DNA of 52,255 nucleotides from an archaeon (GTDB lineage: Archaea; Asgardarchaeota; Hermodarchaeia; Hermodarchaeales; Hermodarchaeaceae): positions 1 to 52,255 of the forward strand of contig JABXGS010000033.1 of assembly GCA_016550425.1 (NCBI GenBank). Direction: 5' to 3'. The translations under genes were made by a program, and so were the position numbers. The notes under the pieces were generated by a model. It saw only the letters and a program-made list of their open reading frames with translations, had not been told where the DNA came from and did no database searches. Each line of letters opens with the position of its first letter. The stretch's first letter is position 1. Of the stretch, positions 1 through 7,168 are shown piece after piece.

Positions 1-1
1 A

Positions 2-70
2 CGCGAATATCGTCTCAACATTGAAGATCTTACCGACGAAATCGCTGAAGTCTTGGCCAACCAAATCTAG
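2..70 (+). CDS. 3' end of an unidentified gene cut by the window edge
   Basis: Only the last 22 codons are present, reading REYRLNIEDLTDEIAEVLAN plus two residues before a TAG stop. The piece is acidic and probably helical, like the C-terminal tail of many soluble proteins. It is too short to assign. It runs toward the replication origin that begins right after its stop codon. Genes next to archaeal origins are often replication or regulatory genes, but nothing visible here identifies this one. Confidence 0.5.
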   Translation, partial: REYRLNIEDLTDEIAEVLANQI

Positions 71-209
71 ACAAAAACAAAGCAACCAATTTGGCTCTAT
101 TTTGGGTAGAAAGTTTCGCACATTAGTTATAAACTTTCATAACTAGATCAATGCTGTTGAAGATTGAATCTGATCACTACTCAAATCAGGCTGTCTTTGG
201 TGTTAAGTT

Positions 210-234
210 ACTCCCCTTCGTTTCCACTGGAACT
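210..234 (-). promoter_or_regulatory. Origin recognition box ORB1
   Basis: On the minus strand the site reads AGTTCCAGTGGAAA, then CG, then AAGGGG. This is essentially the textbook archaeal ORB with its dyad (TTCCA-G-TGGAA) and flanking G-string. The dyad is contacted by the winged helix and the G-string by the AAA+ initiator-specific motif of Orc1/Cdc6. It is inverted relative to ORB2, as expected for boxes flanking a duplex-unwinding element. Confidence 0.85.
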
Positions 235-414
235 CGAAAATCTTGAAAAGTTGGATGTTGTTTTACTGAATTCGAAGAATCTTCCCCAGTTGTTTTCAAT
301 CTTTCTTCTATAAATACTTTACAGTCTCTACATAACTTCTATTAGTATTCTAGACGATTGTTTTGCGCATTTTACAATTAGTTGAAAGGGTAACAGAAAA
401 GATAGTATTTGAGA
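235..414. other. AT-rich core between origin boxes, candidate duplex unwinding element
   Basis: The stretch between the two inverted ORBs is clearly AT-rich with runs of A and T (for example TATAAATACTTT near 310) and no credible reading frame. In characterised archaeal origins the duplex-unwinding element sits in this position, so that is the inferred role. No other repeat was seen inside it. Confidence 0.6.
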
Positions 415-439
415 AGTTCCAGTGGAAATAAAGGGGGTT
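415..439 (+). promoter_or_regulatory. Origin recognition box ORB2
   Basis: The plus strand reads AGTTCCAGTGGAAA, then TA, then AAGGGGG. The 14-nt dyad half and the G-string are identical to ORB1; the two bases between them differ. It ends about 10 bp from the stop codon of the winged-helix gene that is transcribed toward the origin. Confidence 0.85.
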
Positions 440-448
440 ATCTAATTA

Positions 449-745
449 CTAAGCTACTAGTTGATAATATACAGAAGGACGGCCACGACGCCCATTTCGC
501 TCTATATATTTCTCTACGACACCTGAGATCAGGAGATTCATTAGGGTATCATAGACAGTGGTCCTTGGGATCCCGGTTTTCACCGTTATCTCTCCTCGTG
601 TAAGCGCACCTTTATCTCGTAAAAGGTCGGTGATATGTCCCTTGACGTCTGCAGGTTCGGTCCGCTGGATTTGCGATGATCTCTGTCGGGACTTTGGTTT
701 TTGTGTTCCGTGGGTTGCTTGTTGAGACGTTCGGGTAGCGGCCAT
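449..745 (-). CDS. Winged-helix DNA-binding regulator beside the origin
   Basis: A small 98-residue protein with a basic, probably disordered N-terminus (residues 1-30) and a winged-helix domain (about 32-97). The domain includes a helix-turn-helix with LTRGEITVKTGIPRTTVYDT and a wing with RNGRRGRPSVYYQL, as in MarR/TrmB-type archaeal regulators. It is transcribed toward ORB2. Its upstream region contains a TATA-like element (about 781-790) and the third ORB-core dyad (801-816), so it could be influenced by the initiator or be origin-linked. The specific target is unknown. Confidence 0.75.
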   Translation of the reverse strand: MAATRTSQQATHGTQKPKSRQRSSQIQRTEPADVKGHITDLLRDKGALTRGEITVKTGIPRTTVYDTLMNLLISGVVEKYIERNGRRGRPSVYYQLVA

Positions 746-780
746 AATACTACAACTCTGCGTCTAGATAAATATCGGCT

Positions 781-790
781 ATTTATATTA
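781..790 (-). promoter_or_regulatory. TATA-like element of the winged-helix gene
   Basis: On the minus strand the sequence AATATAAATAG lies about 40 bp before the ATG at 745, the spacing expected for an archaeal TATA box followed by a short leader. The partial ORB lies just upstream of it. Confidence 0.5.
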
Positions 791-800
791 GTTGTGGATG

Positions 801-816
801 ATTTCCACTGGAACTT
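801..816 (-). promoter_or_regulatory. Mini-ORB (dyad only)
   Basis: The minus strand reads AAGTTCCAGTGGAAAT, identical over the dyad to ORB1 and ORB2 but followed by CATCC rather than an AAGGGG string. It is therefore a mini-ORB. It lies upstream of the TATA element of the winged-helix gene, where bound Orc1/Cdc6 could act on the origin, on that promoter, or both. Confidence 0.65.
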
Positions 817-852
817 ATTGAATTCAATGAAATAAATGAAACTATTCTTTAC
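816..852. repeat. AT-rich palindromic intergenic repeat, copy 1
   Basis: Contains TATTGAATTCAATGAA and then AATGAAACTATT. The core TTGAATTCAA is a palindrome. Related sequence occurs in five further intergenic gaps up to 9.14 kb. The closest relative is copy 4 near 6421, which shares GAATTCAAT and ATGAAACTATT. Confidence 0.5.
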
Positions 853-883
853 TAAAACACTGAACGTTGTGTTAATGAATGTA

Positions 884-3229
884 TTATTGTATCATAGAAC
901 GGGACACCAGAGATTGACCTGCTGAAGTCCCTGCATCGCCTGGGGGGACACTTTGGTGCAAAAGAAATTGAATTCCTTCCTTCTCCACTATAGAACGAAT
1001 AACCCGTGTAAGTATCTTATTATACGCAACCCCTCCCGAGAAACCAATCTTCTGAATCCCATTTGAGTTTGCCGCGCCAATTGCTGTCTCAGCTAACGCT
1101 TGACCAAGACTATGGTGAGCTGCCAAGGCAAGATCAGGACCTTTGTATCTCTTTCGTTTTTGAAGCACTTGATTAACCAAAACTTCTGTTCTGATAATCT
1201 TCGACTTGCCCTCCTGATCAATGGGGACTTCTAAACGGAGCTTGGGATTCACTTTTCCTGAATTTGCAAAAGCCTCCAACTGAATGGCTGGTTCTCCCTC
1301 GTATGTTCGCTTGTATGAAATTTTGAGCAAGGCTGCGAGTGAATCTAAAACACGACCTGTACTTGAGGTGAAAGGGGTGTTAATCCTCTGTGTAAGTTGA
1401 GAGAGAATGATAGCATACTCCGTTTGCCCTTGAGGTAGCGCAATCTTTGCTTCATCCTCAAAGAGCGCCTTTAATTCGTCTTGAGGATATTTCTTCGAAA
1501 GTATACCTAACAACATTCGGAACGGGTATTTGGCAGCCTGATCTCCTCCAGGCATTGGGTGCGGTTCAAGAAATCCTGCTCGAGTATATTGACTAGCGTT
1601 TCCGACAAGAATCTCTCCACCCCATATGGTGTTATCCGGACCATATCCAGCACCATCACAACAGATTGCTACAATATCTTCTTCTGATGGAATTTTATGA
1701 TCTGCAAGCAATGCAGCTAGATGAGCATGGTGGTGTTGTACACGAATTAGTGGGACTTTTTGATTCTTTGATAATTCCAATCCATATTGCGAGGTGAGAA
1801 AATCAGGGTGCAAATCACAGGCAACAGCTTCAAAATTGGAAACTCGAAGCAATCGCTGTAAATGAGCCAGACTCTCTTGTAGATATGTCAAGGACTCAAT
1901 GGTATCAATATCGCCTATATGCTGTGTCAAGTATATGCGTCTTTTGTGATATATCGCGCCTGTATTTTTTTCCAGAGCACCAAGAGCGAGTACGGTGGGT
2001 CCCCCATCTGCGGTGTCTATTGGTTCAGGAGCATAGCCCCGGGAACGACGGATAATTAATCCCTGGTTGAAGAGAGGGATTACTACCGAGTCATCACAGC
2101 GTTGATGGATTGTTCGATTATGAGTAAGTAAGTAATCTGCCAGTTCCATGAAACGTTCTTGATATGTGGAAGCATGTATTATGGTAGGCAAGCCTACCGG
2201 GTTTGCACTGGTCATCACTAATGCGAGATCTTGCAGTCCTTCAAATAATCGTAAATAAATCCCTGAATACGGAAGCATAACACCTATTGTATCTAATTTC
2301 GGGGCTAGATTTTGTGCTAAAGGGAATGGCCTACGTTGGTTTAGCACTACGATAGGGCGTCGCCATGAAGTTAGAAGCTGTTCTGCTATCTCGTCAACGT
2401 GTGCAAATTCTCTTACATCATCAAGACTCTTGGACATAATGGCTAAGGGCTTGTTAGGCTTTTTTCGTAATTCACGCAAACGTGATATCTCTGTGGAGAG
2501 AGAAGCACGAACGGCTAGATGGATTCCCCCTAAACCTTTGATAGCTATGATTGCACCTTCATTAAGTAATTTCACAGCTTCAACAAAAGGGTCACTTACC
2601 TCAACACGCCTTCCATCCGATCGCAGAAGTTTGAACTGAGGTCCACAAATAGGGCAGCAAATAGTCTGCGCATTATATCGGCGATTTAGTGGATCATTAT
2701 ATTCCACATCGCAATCTGCACAGAGTGGAAAATCGTTCATCGTAGTTCGTTCACGGTCATAAGGTGTATCGGTTATAGTAGTATATCGGGGTCCACAGAT
2801 TGCACAACAAGTCATGGGATATTGGTAGTGACGGGATTGAGGGTTATTCATATCCTCGATACAATCCGGACAAACCGAAATATCAGGGGGAATGACAGAT
2901 CCCCCCGCTTGTTTCTCATTTTTCGATATTCGAATTTGAAAATCAGTGAATCCTTCCTTCGTCGGCTTCCATATCGTTTGAATACTATCGATGACAGCCA
3001 AATACGGCTTCTCATTTTCAATGGATTCAATGAATTCAATGATTTTCTCTTTCTCTCCCTCAACCACGATTCGAACCGCTGAATTTCCAGTATTCAGGAC
3101 ATAGCCGTTTAAACTACGGTTCACGGCCTGGGCGTAAATAAATGGACGAAAACCGATTCCCTGAACGACACCGACAACTCGAATTTCAGCTTGTTGAATA
3201 TCAGTCACGGTGTCATCTCCGTGTTTCAC
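884..3229 (-). CDS. hypF: Carbamoyltransferase HypF ([NiFe]-hydrogenase maturation)
   Basis: HypF converts carbamoyl phosphate and ATP into a carbamoyl group that is passed to HypE and becomes the cyanide ligands of the [NiFe]-hydrogenase iron. The 781-residue protein shows the full order: acylphosphatase domain (about 12-102, VVQGIGFRPFIY), a double zinc-finger region with CxxC pairs at 120/123, 142/145, 170/173 and 192/195, a YrdC-like domain (about 210-390) and a Kae1-like domain with HHHAH near residue 495. Length is normal. The start could be the ATG at 3229 or a GTG seven codons later; the divergent neighbour begins nearby. No other hyp or hydrogenase gene is in the window, so its partners must be elsewhere. 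Confidence 0.95.
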   Translation of the reverse strand: MKHGDDTVTDIQQAEIRVVGVVQGIGFRPFIYAQAVNRSLNGYVLNTGNSAVRIVVEGEKEKIIEFIESIENEKPYLAVIDSIQTIWKPTKEGFTDFQIRISKNEKQAGGSVIPPDISVCPDCIEDMNNPQSRHYQYPMTCCAICGPRYTTITDTPYDRERTTMNDFPLCADCDVEYNDPLNRRYNAQTICCPICGPQFKLLRSDGRRVEVSDPFVEAVKLLNEGAIIAIKGLGGIHLAVRASLSTEISRLRELRKKPNKPLAIMSKSLDDVREFAHVDEIAEQLLTSWRRPIVVLNQRRPFPLAQNLAPKLDTIGVMLPYSGIYLRLFEGLQDLALVMTSANPVGLPTIIHASTYQERFMELADYLLTHNRTIHQRCDDSVVIPLFNQGLIIRRSRGYAPEPIDTADGGPTVLALGALEKNTGAIYHKRRIYLTQHIGDIDTIESLTYLQESLAHLQRLLRVSNFEAVACDLHPDFLTSQYGLELSKNQKVPLIRVQHHHAHLAALLADHKIPSEEDIVAICCDGAGYGPDNTIWGGEILVGNASQYTRAGFLEPHPMPGGDQAAKYPFRMLLGILSKKYPQDELKALFEDEAKIALPQGQTEYAIILSQLTQRINTPFTSSTGRVLDSLAALLKISYKRTYEGEPAIQLEAFANSGKVNPKLRLEVPIDQEGKSKIIRTEVLVNQVLQKRKRYKGPDLALAAHHSLGQALAETAIGAANSNGIQKIGFSGGVAYNKILTRVIRSIVEKEGIQFLLHQSVPPGDAGTSAGQSLVSRSMIQ

Positions 3230-3296
3230 CGACTCTAGCAGAGTATTAATTCTTTTGGAGTTATTATCTATAGTATCTATTCAGGTGCGTGTAATA

Positions 3297-3890
3297 GTGA
3301 CTGAGTTTCGAGTGCCTACACCAAAGGAATTACAGGATTTACGAAAGAAGGTAGGACTTACTCAAGCTGAATTAGCAGAGCAAGTAGGTATTAGTCAATC
3401 TCTAGTTGCACGTATAGAAATGGGGAAAGTAAATCCAAGCATTGCAACTCTCAAACGGATCCTCAGTGTTATCGAAAGGCAGAAAAAAACTCATTCTAGT
3501 CTCGGTGATTTGTTAAAATGGAAGGCCCGTTCAACCAAACTAAATCCGCTTATCTGGGTTAGCCCTGATGACAAAGTGCGACGTGCAGCAATCCTCATGC
3601 GGCGTCACGGAATTTCTCAACTCCCAGTATTGATGGGAAATACTTCTGCCGGATCTATCAGTGAAAGCACAATAATCCGCCAATTGATGACCATGGGGTC
3701 ACCAAAGGTCTTTGGGCTCTCTGTTCGAGAAATTATGGAGCCTCCTTTTCCTACAGCTGATATACAAGACAATGTTGATTCAGTACTAGCCAAGATTGCT
3801 TCAGGCGTTGAAGCTATACTCGTATTGAATGAAGATAGACCTGTAGGAATCATTACAAAAATAGATATCATCGCGTTTACGAGGATGTAA
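3297..3890 (+). CDS. HTH-CBS domain transcriptional regulator
   Basis: The protein has an N-terminal Xre-type helix-turn-helix (TQAELAEQVGISQSLVARIE) followed by a pair of CBS domains that usually sense adenosyl ligands. This arrangement is common in archaea, where homologues begin close to the PTPKELQDLRK segment. The GTG at 3297 is therefore preferred over an upstream start at 3210 that would overlap the start of hypF. The preferred product is about 197 residues. It is divergent from hypF and might regulate it. A copy of the intergenic repeat follows the stop codon. Confidence 0.8.
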   Translation: MTEFRVPTPKELQDLRKKVGLTQAELAEQVGISQSLVARIEMGKVNPSIATLKRILSVIERQKKTHSSLGDLLKWKARSTKLNPLIWVSPDDKVRRAAILMRRHGISQLPVLMGNTSAGSISESTIIRQLMTMGSPKVFGLSVREIMEPPFPTADIQDNVDSVLAKIASGVEAILVLNEDRPVGIITKIDIIAFTRM

Positions 3891-3907
3891 AGACCTATTC
3901 AAACAAC

Positions 3908-3937
3908 AAATTCAATAATTTCATTAAAATTATTAAG
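3908..3937. repeat. AT-rich intergenic repeat, copy 2
   Basis: A degenerate member, AAATTCAATAATTTCATT followed by AAAATTATTAAG. It lies just after the HTH-CBS gene and about 130 bp before the ATPase gene, in an AT-rich stretch that also holds a TATA-like GATTTATATTT at about 3938-3948. Confidence 0.4.
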
Positions 3938-4064
3938 ATTTATATTTCCAATACAATCAATAATCTTTTATCGTTGTAGACCTTTCCTTGAGATATTCTT
4001 GGAAGTGTTATAGCTGAGTGAACTGGATCGATTAGTCGAGCAAACACAGAAGTTCGACCAACAA

Positions 4065-5318
4065 ATGCTCGCGAAATGGGGTTTTAAAACTGAAAGGATT
4101 GAACTCTTCGGGATTGATTCCGCGGATTTGTACGTTGTTCCCGAAGAAGAAGCACTCGCAATTAAACGCGCTGTGAATTATCTTCGAAATCAAACCGCCA
4201 GTGTCGTAGTTTCTGGTCCATTAGGCGCAGGTAAAACCACTTTTCTAGAGATGATTCAACAATCCCTTAATCGCCTACCCAATGTTCGTGCGATTCGCCT
4301 TGAAGGTGTTAGTTCAGCTGACGCACTAATTGATGACCTTGTCCACGCTAATATCGGTGAACTAACAGTTCGTGATTTCCTGATTGACAAAGTGGGGGTT
4401 CGGGTCGTCCGAAGTGGATCAATAGCTAAACGATTATCGCGCCTACTTCTTGCTTTGAGAACTGATGCCGAAGAGAATGGGACCTCCTATGTATTGTTAA
4501 TAGATGAATTCCGGCAACTAGAAAGACAAAGGCCTGATAATCGTGTTCGAATTGTTGATACACTTCTACGAATGGTAAACGATAAGACTAAGGATGGTCG
4601 GCGTTATCTTGTTCTAGCCTTAGCCATTATAACACGCGTTGGAGAAAGTGCAGTTCGGACACTTGAGCTCCTCTCTTCTGTCGGAGAATCTCTCGGTCAT
4701 GGCAGTAAGTCCGCGATTAGGCGACGATTCGTTGAGATTTACGATATGCGTCGAATGAAAGAAATCAGTGCCCGTAAAGTAATGCTTTGGCGCTTAGCCC
4801 ACCTCAAAGGTTCCTTAGATGAAATTAACAAAGACCCTGAAGAAAGTATTGATCTCAATTCGGCAAAGATTAAAGAAATTTTAGCACCCTTCACAGGGGA
4901 AGCGCTTAATGCGATTTATAATTACTCAGGTGGAAATCCTGGTATTATGCTAGAGCTCCTTTTACGAACCCTTCAGGATGCAATCCGTGGAGCTGAGGTT
5001 CTAATAAACGATGGCTATACTTTGAATCAAGTCTTGTCAGTCTATCGAATAGACTCAGAGTACATCCAACAATTTGTTCAAAAAGAAGTAAAACGGGCTA
5101 GAGCCGAATTTACTAACTTTCAAACGAATCTGTTGGAATTTCTCTCGGCCCCTCGCTCACTTGATGATATTGAATCTTGGCTTCAGGAAAAGGAACGTTC
5201 CTGGGAAAGCGTGTTAGAAGATTTCGATTTATTCGAAAAGCAAGGGCTAATCTATAGCCCGGAAGCTGGTCAGATACAAGCCACTGAACTTTGGACGAAA
5301 GGATCAACATTTGTGTAA
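4065..5318 (+). CDS. AAA+ ATPase, Orc1/Cdc6-like
   Basis: A 417-residue P-loop ATPase with Walker A GPLGAGKT (51-58), Walker B VLLIDE (143-148), and a C-terminal region with a predicted winged-helix-like segment. It resembles the divergent Orc1/Cdc6 or origin-associated ATPases of archaea but is not a standard Cdc6. It lies 3.6 kb from the origin. The frame is open for 17 codons before this ATG and looks coding (includes DRLVEQTQKF), but offers only a CTG, so the true N-terminus may be longer. The next gene starts 11 bp after the stop and is probably co-transcribed. It could load a helicase, assist partitioning, or belong to an integrated element. Confidence 0.6.
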   Translation: MLAKWGFKTERIELFGIDSADLYVVPEEEALAIKRAVNYLRNQTASVVVSGPLGAGKTTFLEMIQQSLNRLPNVRAIRLEGVSSADALIDDLVHANIGELTVRDFLIDKVGVRVVRSGSIAKRLSRLLLALRTDAEENGTSYVLLIDEFRQLERQRPDNRVRIVDTLLRMVNDKTKDGRRYLVLALAIITRVGESAVRTLELLSSVGESLGHGSKSAIRRRFVEIYDMRRMKEISARKVMLWRLAHLKGSLDEINKDPEESIDLNSAKIKEILAPFTGEALNAIYNYSGGNPGIMLELLLRTLQDAIRGAEVLINDGYTLNQVLSVYRIDSEYIQQFVQKEVKRARAEFTNFQTNLLEFLSAPRSLDDIESWLQEKERSWESVLEDFDLFEKQGLIYSPEAGQIQATELWTKGSTFV

Positions 5319-5329
5319 GGTGAAAAGAA

Positions 5330-5704
5330 ATGTCAGCTACCGATCTCATTAGAGAAAGAATGGAGAAGGAAAAGGGAAAAGAAAAGAAACCCAAACCACG
5401 CGAAACAAAACCAACAACCGAAACGAAGAGAATCGAGCTTGAAGAGCTCTCAACCAGAGTTGGCGACTCTGGGTTGAAACGATTGCGAATTGAAAGTGAA
5501 TACGAAGGCAGACGAACAATAAGTGCAAGTGTACCTGCTTGGATTAAAGCGGCGTTAGATTTCGTCGCATTAGCTGCAACGAAATCAGGACAGGGTCAAT
5601 ATGCAGGTTTTGGCGGAAAATCCAGGTTTATTGCTGAGGCTCTTGAGGAGAAACTAAAATCCGATTTTCCTGATGTGTACAAGCAATTACAGCGTGAAGG
5701 GTAA
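5330..5704 (+). CDS. Small basic protein with a ribbon-helix-helix-like C-terminus
   Basis: The product has 124 residues. The first 40 or so are highly charged (runs of K, E and P) and probably disordered. Residues 60-120 carry a strand RRTISASVP followed by two helices around FVALAATKSG and GKSRFIAEALEEKLKSD, the pattern of a ribbon-helix-helix DNA-binding domain. A good ribosome-binding sequence (GGTGA) precedes the ATG. It forms a likely operon with the upstream ATPase. An ATPase plus a small DNA-binding protein recalls partition or replication-initiation pairs, but that role is inferred from layout only. Confidence 0.6.
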   Translation: MSATDLIRERMEKEKGKEKKPKPRETKPTTETKRIELEELSTRVGDSGLKRLRIESEYEGRRTISASVPAWIKAALDFVALAATKSGQGQYAGFGGKSRFIAEALEEKLKSDFPDVYKQLQREG

Positions 5705-5723
5705 AAGAAGAAATCTAATCAAG

Positions 5724-5751
5724 TAATTGAATTCATTGAAATTATTGAGAT
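5724..5751. repeat. AT-rich intergenic repeat, copy 3
   Basis: Reads TAATTGAATTCATTGAA then ATTATTGAGA. It lies 20 bp after the stop codon of the preceding gene in a 130-bp gap. The core TTGAATTCA matches the other copies. Confidence 0.5.
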
Positions 5752-5837
5752 TAGTGGTATTTACACGCCGTTACTCATTTTAGTGCCCGTTCTATTAATA
5801 GACTCCTTCTACTTCTCAGCATGGGTGGAATGCGGAT

Positions 5838-6407
5838 ATGTCCTATGATGCAAGACGAGTTTGTGTAATTTCCTTTGATTTTAAACAAAAGAAAGGGAGA
5901 AGCCAAGCTCGAAAAACCCGTTTCTTTCGTGAATTATATGGTTACACTCAGCAAATCAAACAGCAATTGAAAGATGGTGAAGTTGCCGTACGAAACTATC
6001 ACTATCCAGGAGTGTTGGATCAGATTCCGCATATTAAACTAGGGAGAAGCGTGTTGGCTGTAAATCCAGGAGACGAATATAAAATTATCAACCTGCTCCG
6101 TGATTTTGATGAAGTGTTGTTTTTTAATTTCATTAGTTGGCTCCCAGCTCATATGTGGTCAAAGAACGATAACCAATACACTAGGGCCAGTACTATGATC
6201 GCTAAATATGGGTTCCACTCAATTCTATTCCAGATTCAAGAATTAGGTGGTACTGCGCAATACACAGATCTTCTCGATGCTGGATATGATATGGAGTATA
6301 TTCGGGAAGCCACTCATTATCTTACCACAAAAGAACTTCTTGTTAAGGATAATGACAACCTCGCTCTTACAATGAAGGCAAATCGAATTCTAAATTTGGT
6401 AGTCTAG
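5838..6407 (+). CDS. Uncharacterised protein with a C-terminal winged-helix-like region
   Basis: I do not recognise this 189-residue protein. The N-terminal half is basic and alternates strands and helices (VCVISFDF, RFFRELYGYTQQIKQQL). The middle contains a hydrophobic strand DEVLFFNF. Residues 125-185 look like a winged helix (HSILFQIQELGGTAQYTDLL, then a wing with KELLVKDNDNLALT). No membrane segment or signal peptide is visible. It lies downstream of the ATPase/RHH pair and convergent with the next gene, with a repeat copy between the two stops. Confidence 0.6.
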   Translation: MSYDARRVCVISFDFKQKKGRSQARKTRFFRELYGYTQQIKQQLKDGEVAVRNYHYPGVLDQIPHIKLGRSVLAVNPGDEYKIINLLRDFDEVLFFNFISWLPAHMWSKNDNQYTRASTMIAKYGFHSILFQIQELGGTAQYTDLLDAGYDMEYIREATHYLTTKELLVKDNDNLALTMKANRILNLVV

Positions 6408-6420
6408 TATAAAAAATCAC

Positions 6421-6457
6421 GAATTCAATATGTTCATTGGGTTCATTGAAACTATTT
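6421..6457. repeat. AT-rich intergenic repeat, copy 4, between convergent stops
   Basis: Contains GAATTCAATATGTTCATTGG, then GTTCATTGAAACTATTTACT. It fills the 48-bp gap between two convergent genes and touches the stop codon of the minus-strand gene. The position would suit bidirectional termination, though no clear GC-rich hairpin is present. Confidence 0.5.
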
Positions 6458-6968
6458 ACTCAGGCTTTAGCGCTGTTGGTTGGGCAAGGGCTTCAATGAG
6501 CTGCAGAATTCGATTCTGAGTTTGTTTAAGTGTGCTTAAATGAGTAGCAGTGGGTTTTTCTTTATTTGTAGCAACGAGGTCGTATTCGCGAGCATAACTT
6601 CGGATGTCCTCAGCAAGACTTTGATACCGCATCAAAGATGGGGTTTCGAATAGACCCAGGTAACCCAGTAGCACTAAAGTGAACACAGATTTGGTCACGT
6701 TACGTCTAGCTTGGGCTAGAGAACGATTGAAAGCTCCTCGAGTTACTCCACCACGTTTTCGTTTCGATCTTTTTTGGTCCCTTAGAGAAGCCTTCGTTTG
6801 GTAGTCAATCCGTTTTCCCCCGAATCCATCTAAAAGATAGTCTAGTACTAAGGTTTCAAGTTGTACTCTGGACAGTTGACTATTTTCTGCCAGCATTTGA
6901 GTGATTGGGTCTTGAAGCATTCTACGCGCCCAGGAGCGCGTTTCCTCGATTTCGTTTTCTTGAGGCAA
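6456..6968 (-). CDS. Uncharacterised basic protein, possible DNA-binding
   Basis: A 170-residue protein of unknown family. Residues 30-55 (LSRVQLETLVLDYLLDGFGG) look helical, followed by a strongly basic stretch (DQKRSKRKRGGVTRGAFNRS) and further helices ending in LLGYLGLFE. The pattern is that of a helix-turn-helix protein with a basic linker. The C-terminal third is a helical, possibly coiled-coil segment. It is divergent from the XPD-like helicase gene with about 200 bp between starts. No function is assigned. Confidence 0.6.
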   Translation of the reverse strand: MPQENEIEETRSWARRMLQDPITQMLAENSQLSRVQLETLVLDYLLDGFGGKRIDYQTKASLRDQKRSKRKRGGVTRGAFNRSLAQARRNVTKSVFTLVLLGYLGLFETPSLMRYQSLAEDIRSYAREYDLVATNKEKPTATHLSTLKQTQNRILQLIEALAQPTALKPE

Positions 6969-7063
6969 ATCCTTATCTCCATGGATACAATTTTGTATAC
7001 GTAGAAATTCAAGCTCTTATAAACTCGCTGATTAGAACTCTATTCGAAATATTTCTCTAGCTT

Positions 7064-7096
7064 GAATAAATTTAATGAATTCATTGAATTCAATGG
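7064..7096. repeat. AT-rich palindromic intergenic repeat, copy 5
   Basis: The most regular copy: within it TTCATTGAATTCAATG is almost perfectly palindromic, preceded by AATAAATTTAATGAA. It lies in the divergent gap between the 6968 gene and the XPD-like helicase, so it could overlap the promoter of either. Confidence 0.5.
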
Positions 7097-7168
7097 TGTA
7101 ACTAAGATAGTGAGCATTGAATGAAGTTTTTATCCTTCAATAGCATTCACTTGGTGAGGATCTGGATA

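Larger units (their letters stand above)
71..448. other. oriC: Chromosomal replication origin (oriC-type region)
   Basis: This gene-free stretch has the architecture of an archaeal origin. Two full origin recognition boxes lie in opposite orientation at 210-234 (minus) and 415-439 (plus), with their G-rich ends pointing outward, around an AT-rich core of about 180 bp. A third copy of the box core lies at 801-816. The core TTCCAGTGGAAA followed by AAGGGG is the established Orc1/Cdc6 origin recognition box of Sulfolobus and Pyrococcus type. Two Orc1/Cdc6-type ATPase genes lie within 12 kb (4065 and 11657), with RFC genes just beyond. The box match is direct; origin function is inferred. Confidence 0.85.

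Noticed and set aside
409..603. Reading frame on the plus strand overlapping ORB2 and the winged-helix gene
   Set aside because: It is antisense to the well-supported winged-helix gene and has no recognisable protein features.
3001..3050. Repeat-like GGATTCAATGAATTCAATG inside hypF
   Set aside because: It lies in coding sequence for IEFIESIENEK and may be a chance match to the intergenic repeat.
4065..5318. Calling the ATPase a standard Cdc6
   Set aside because: The C-terminal winged helix and ISM region are not clearly recognisable, so only Cdc6-like is claimed.
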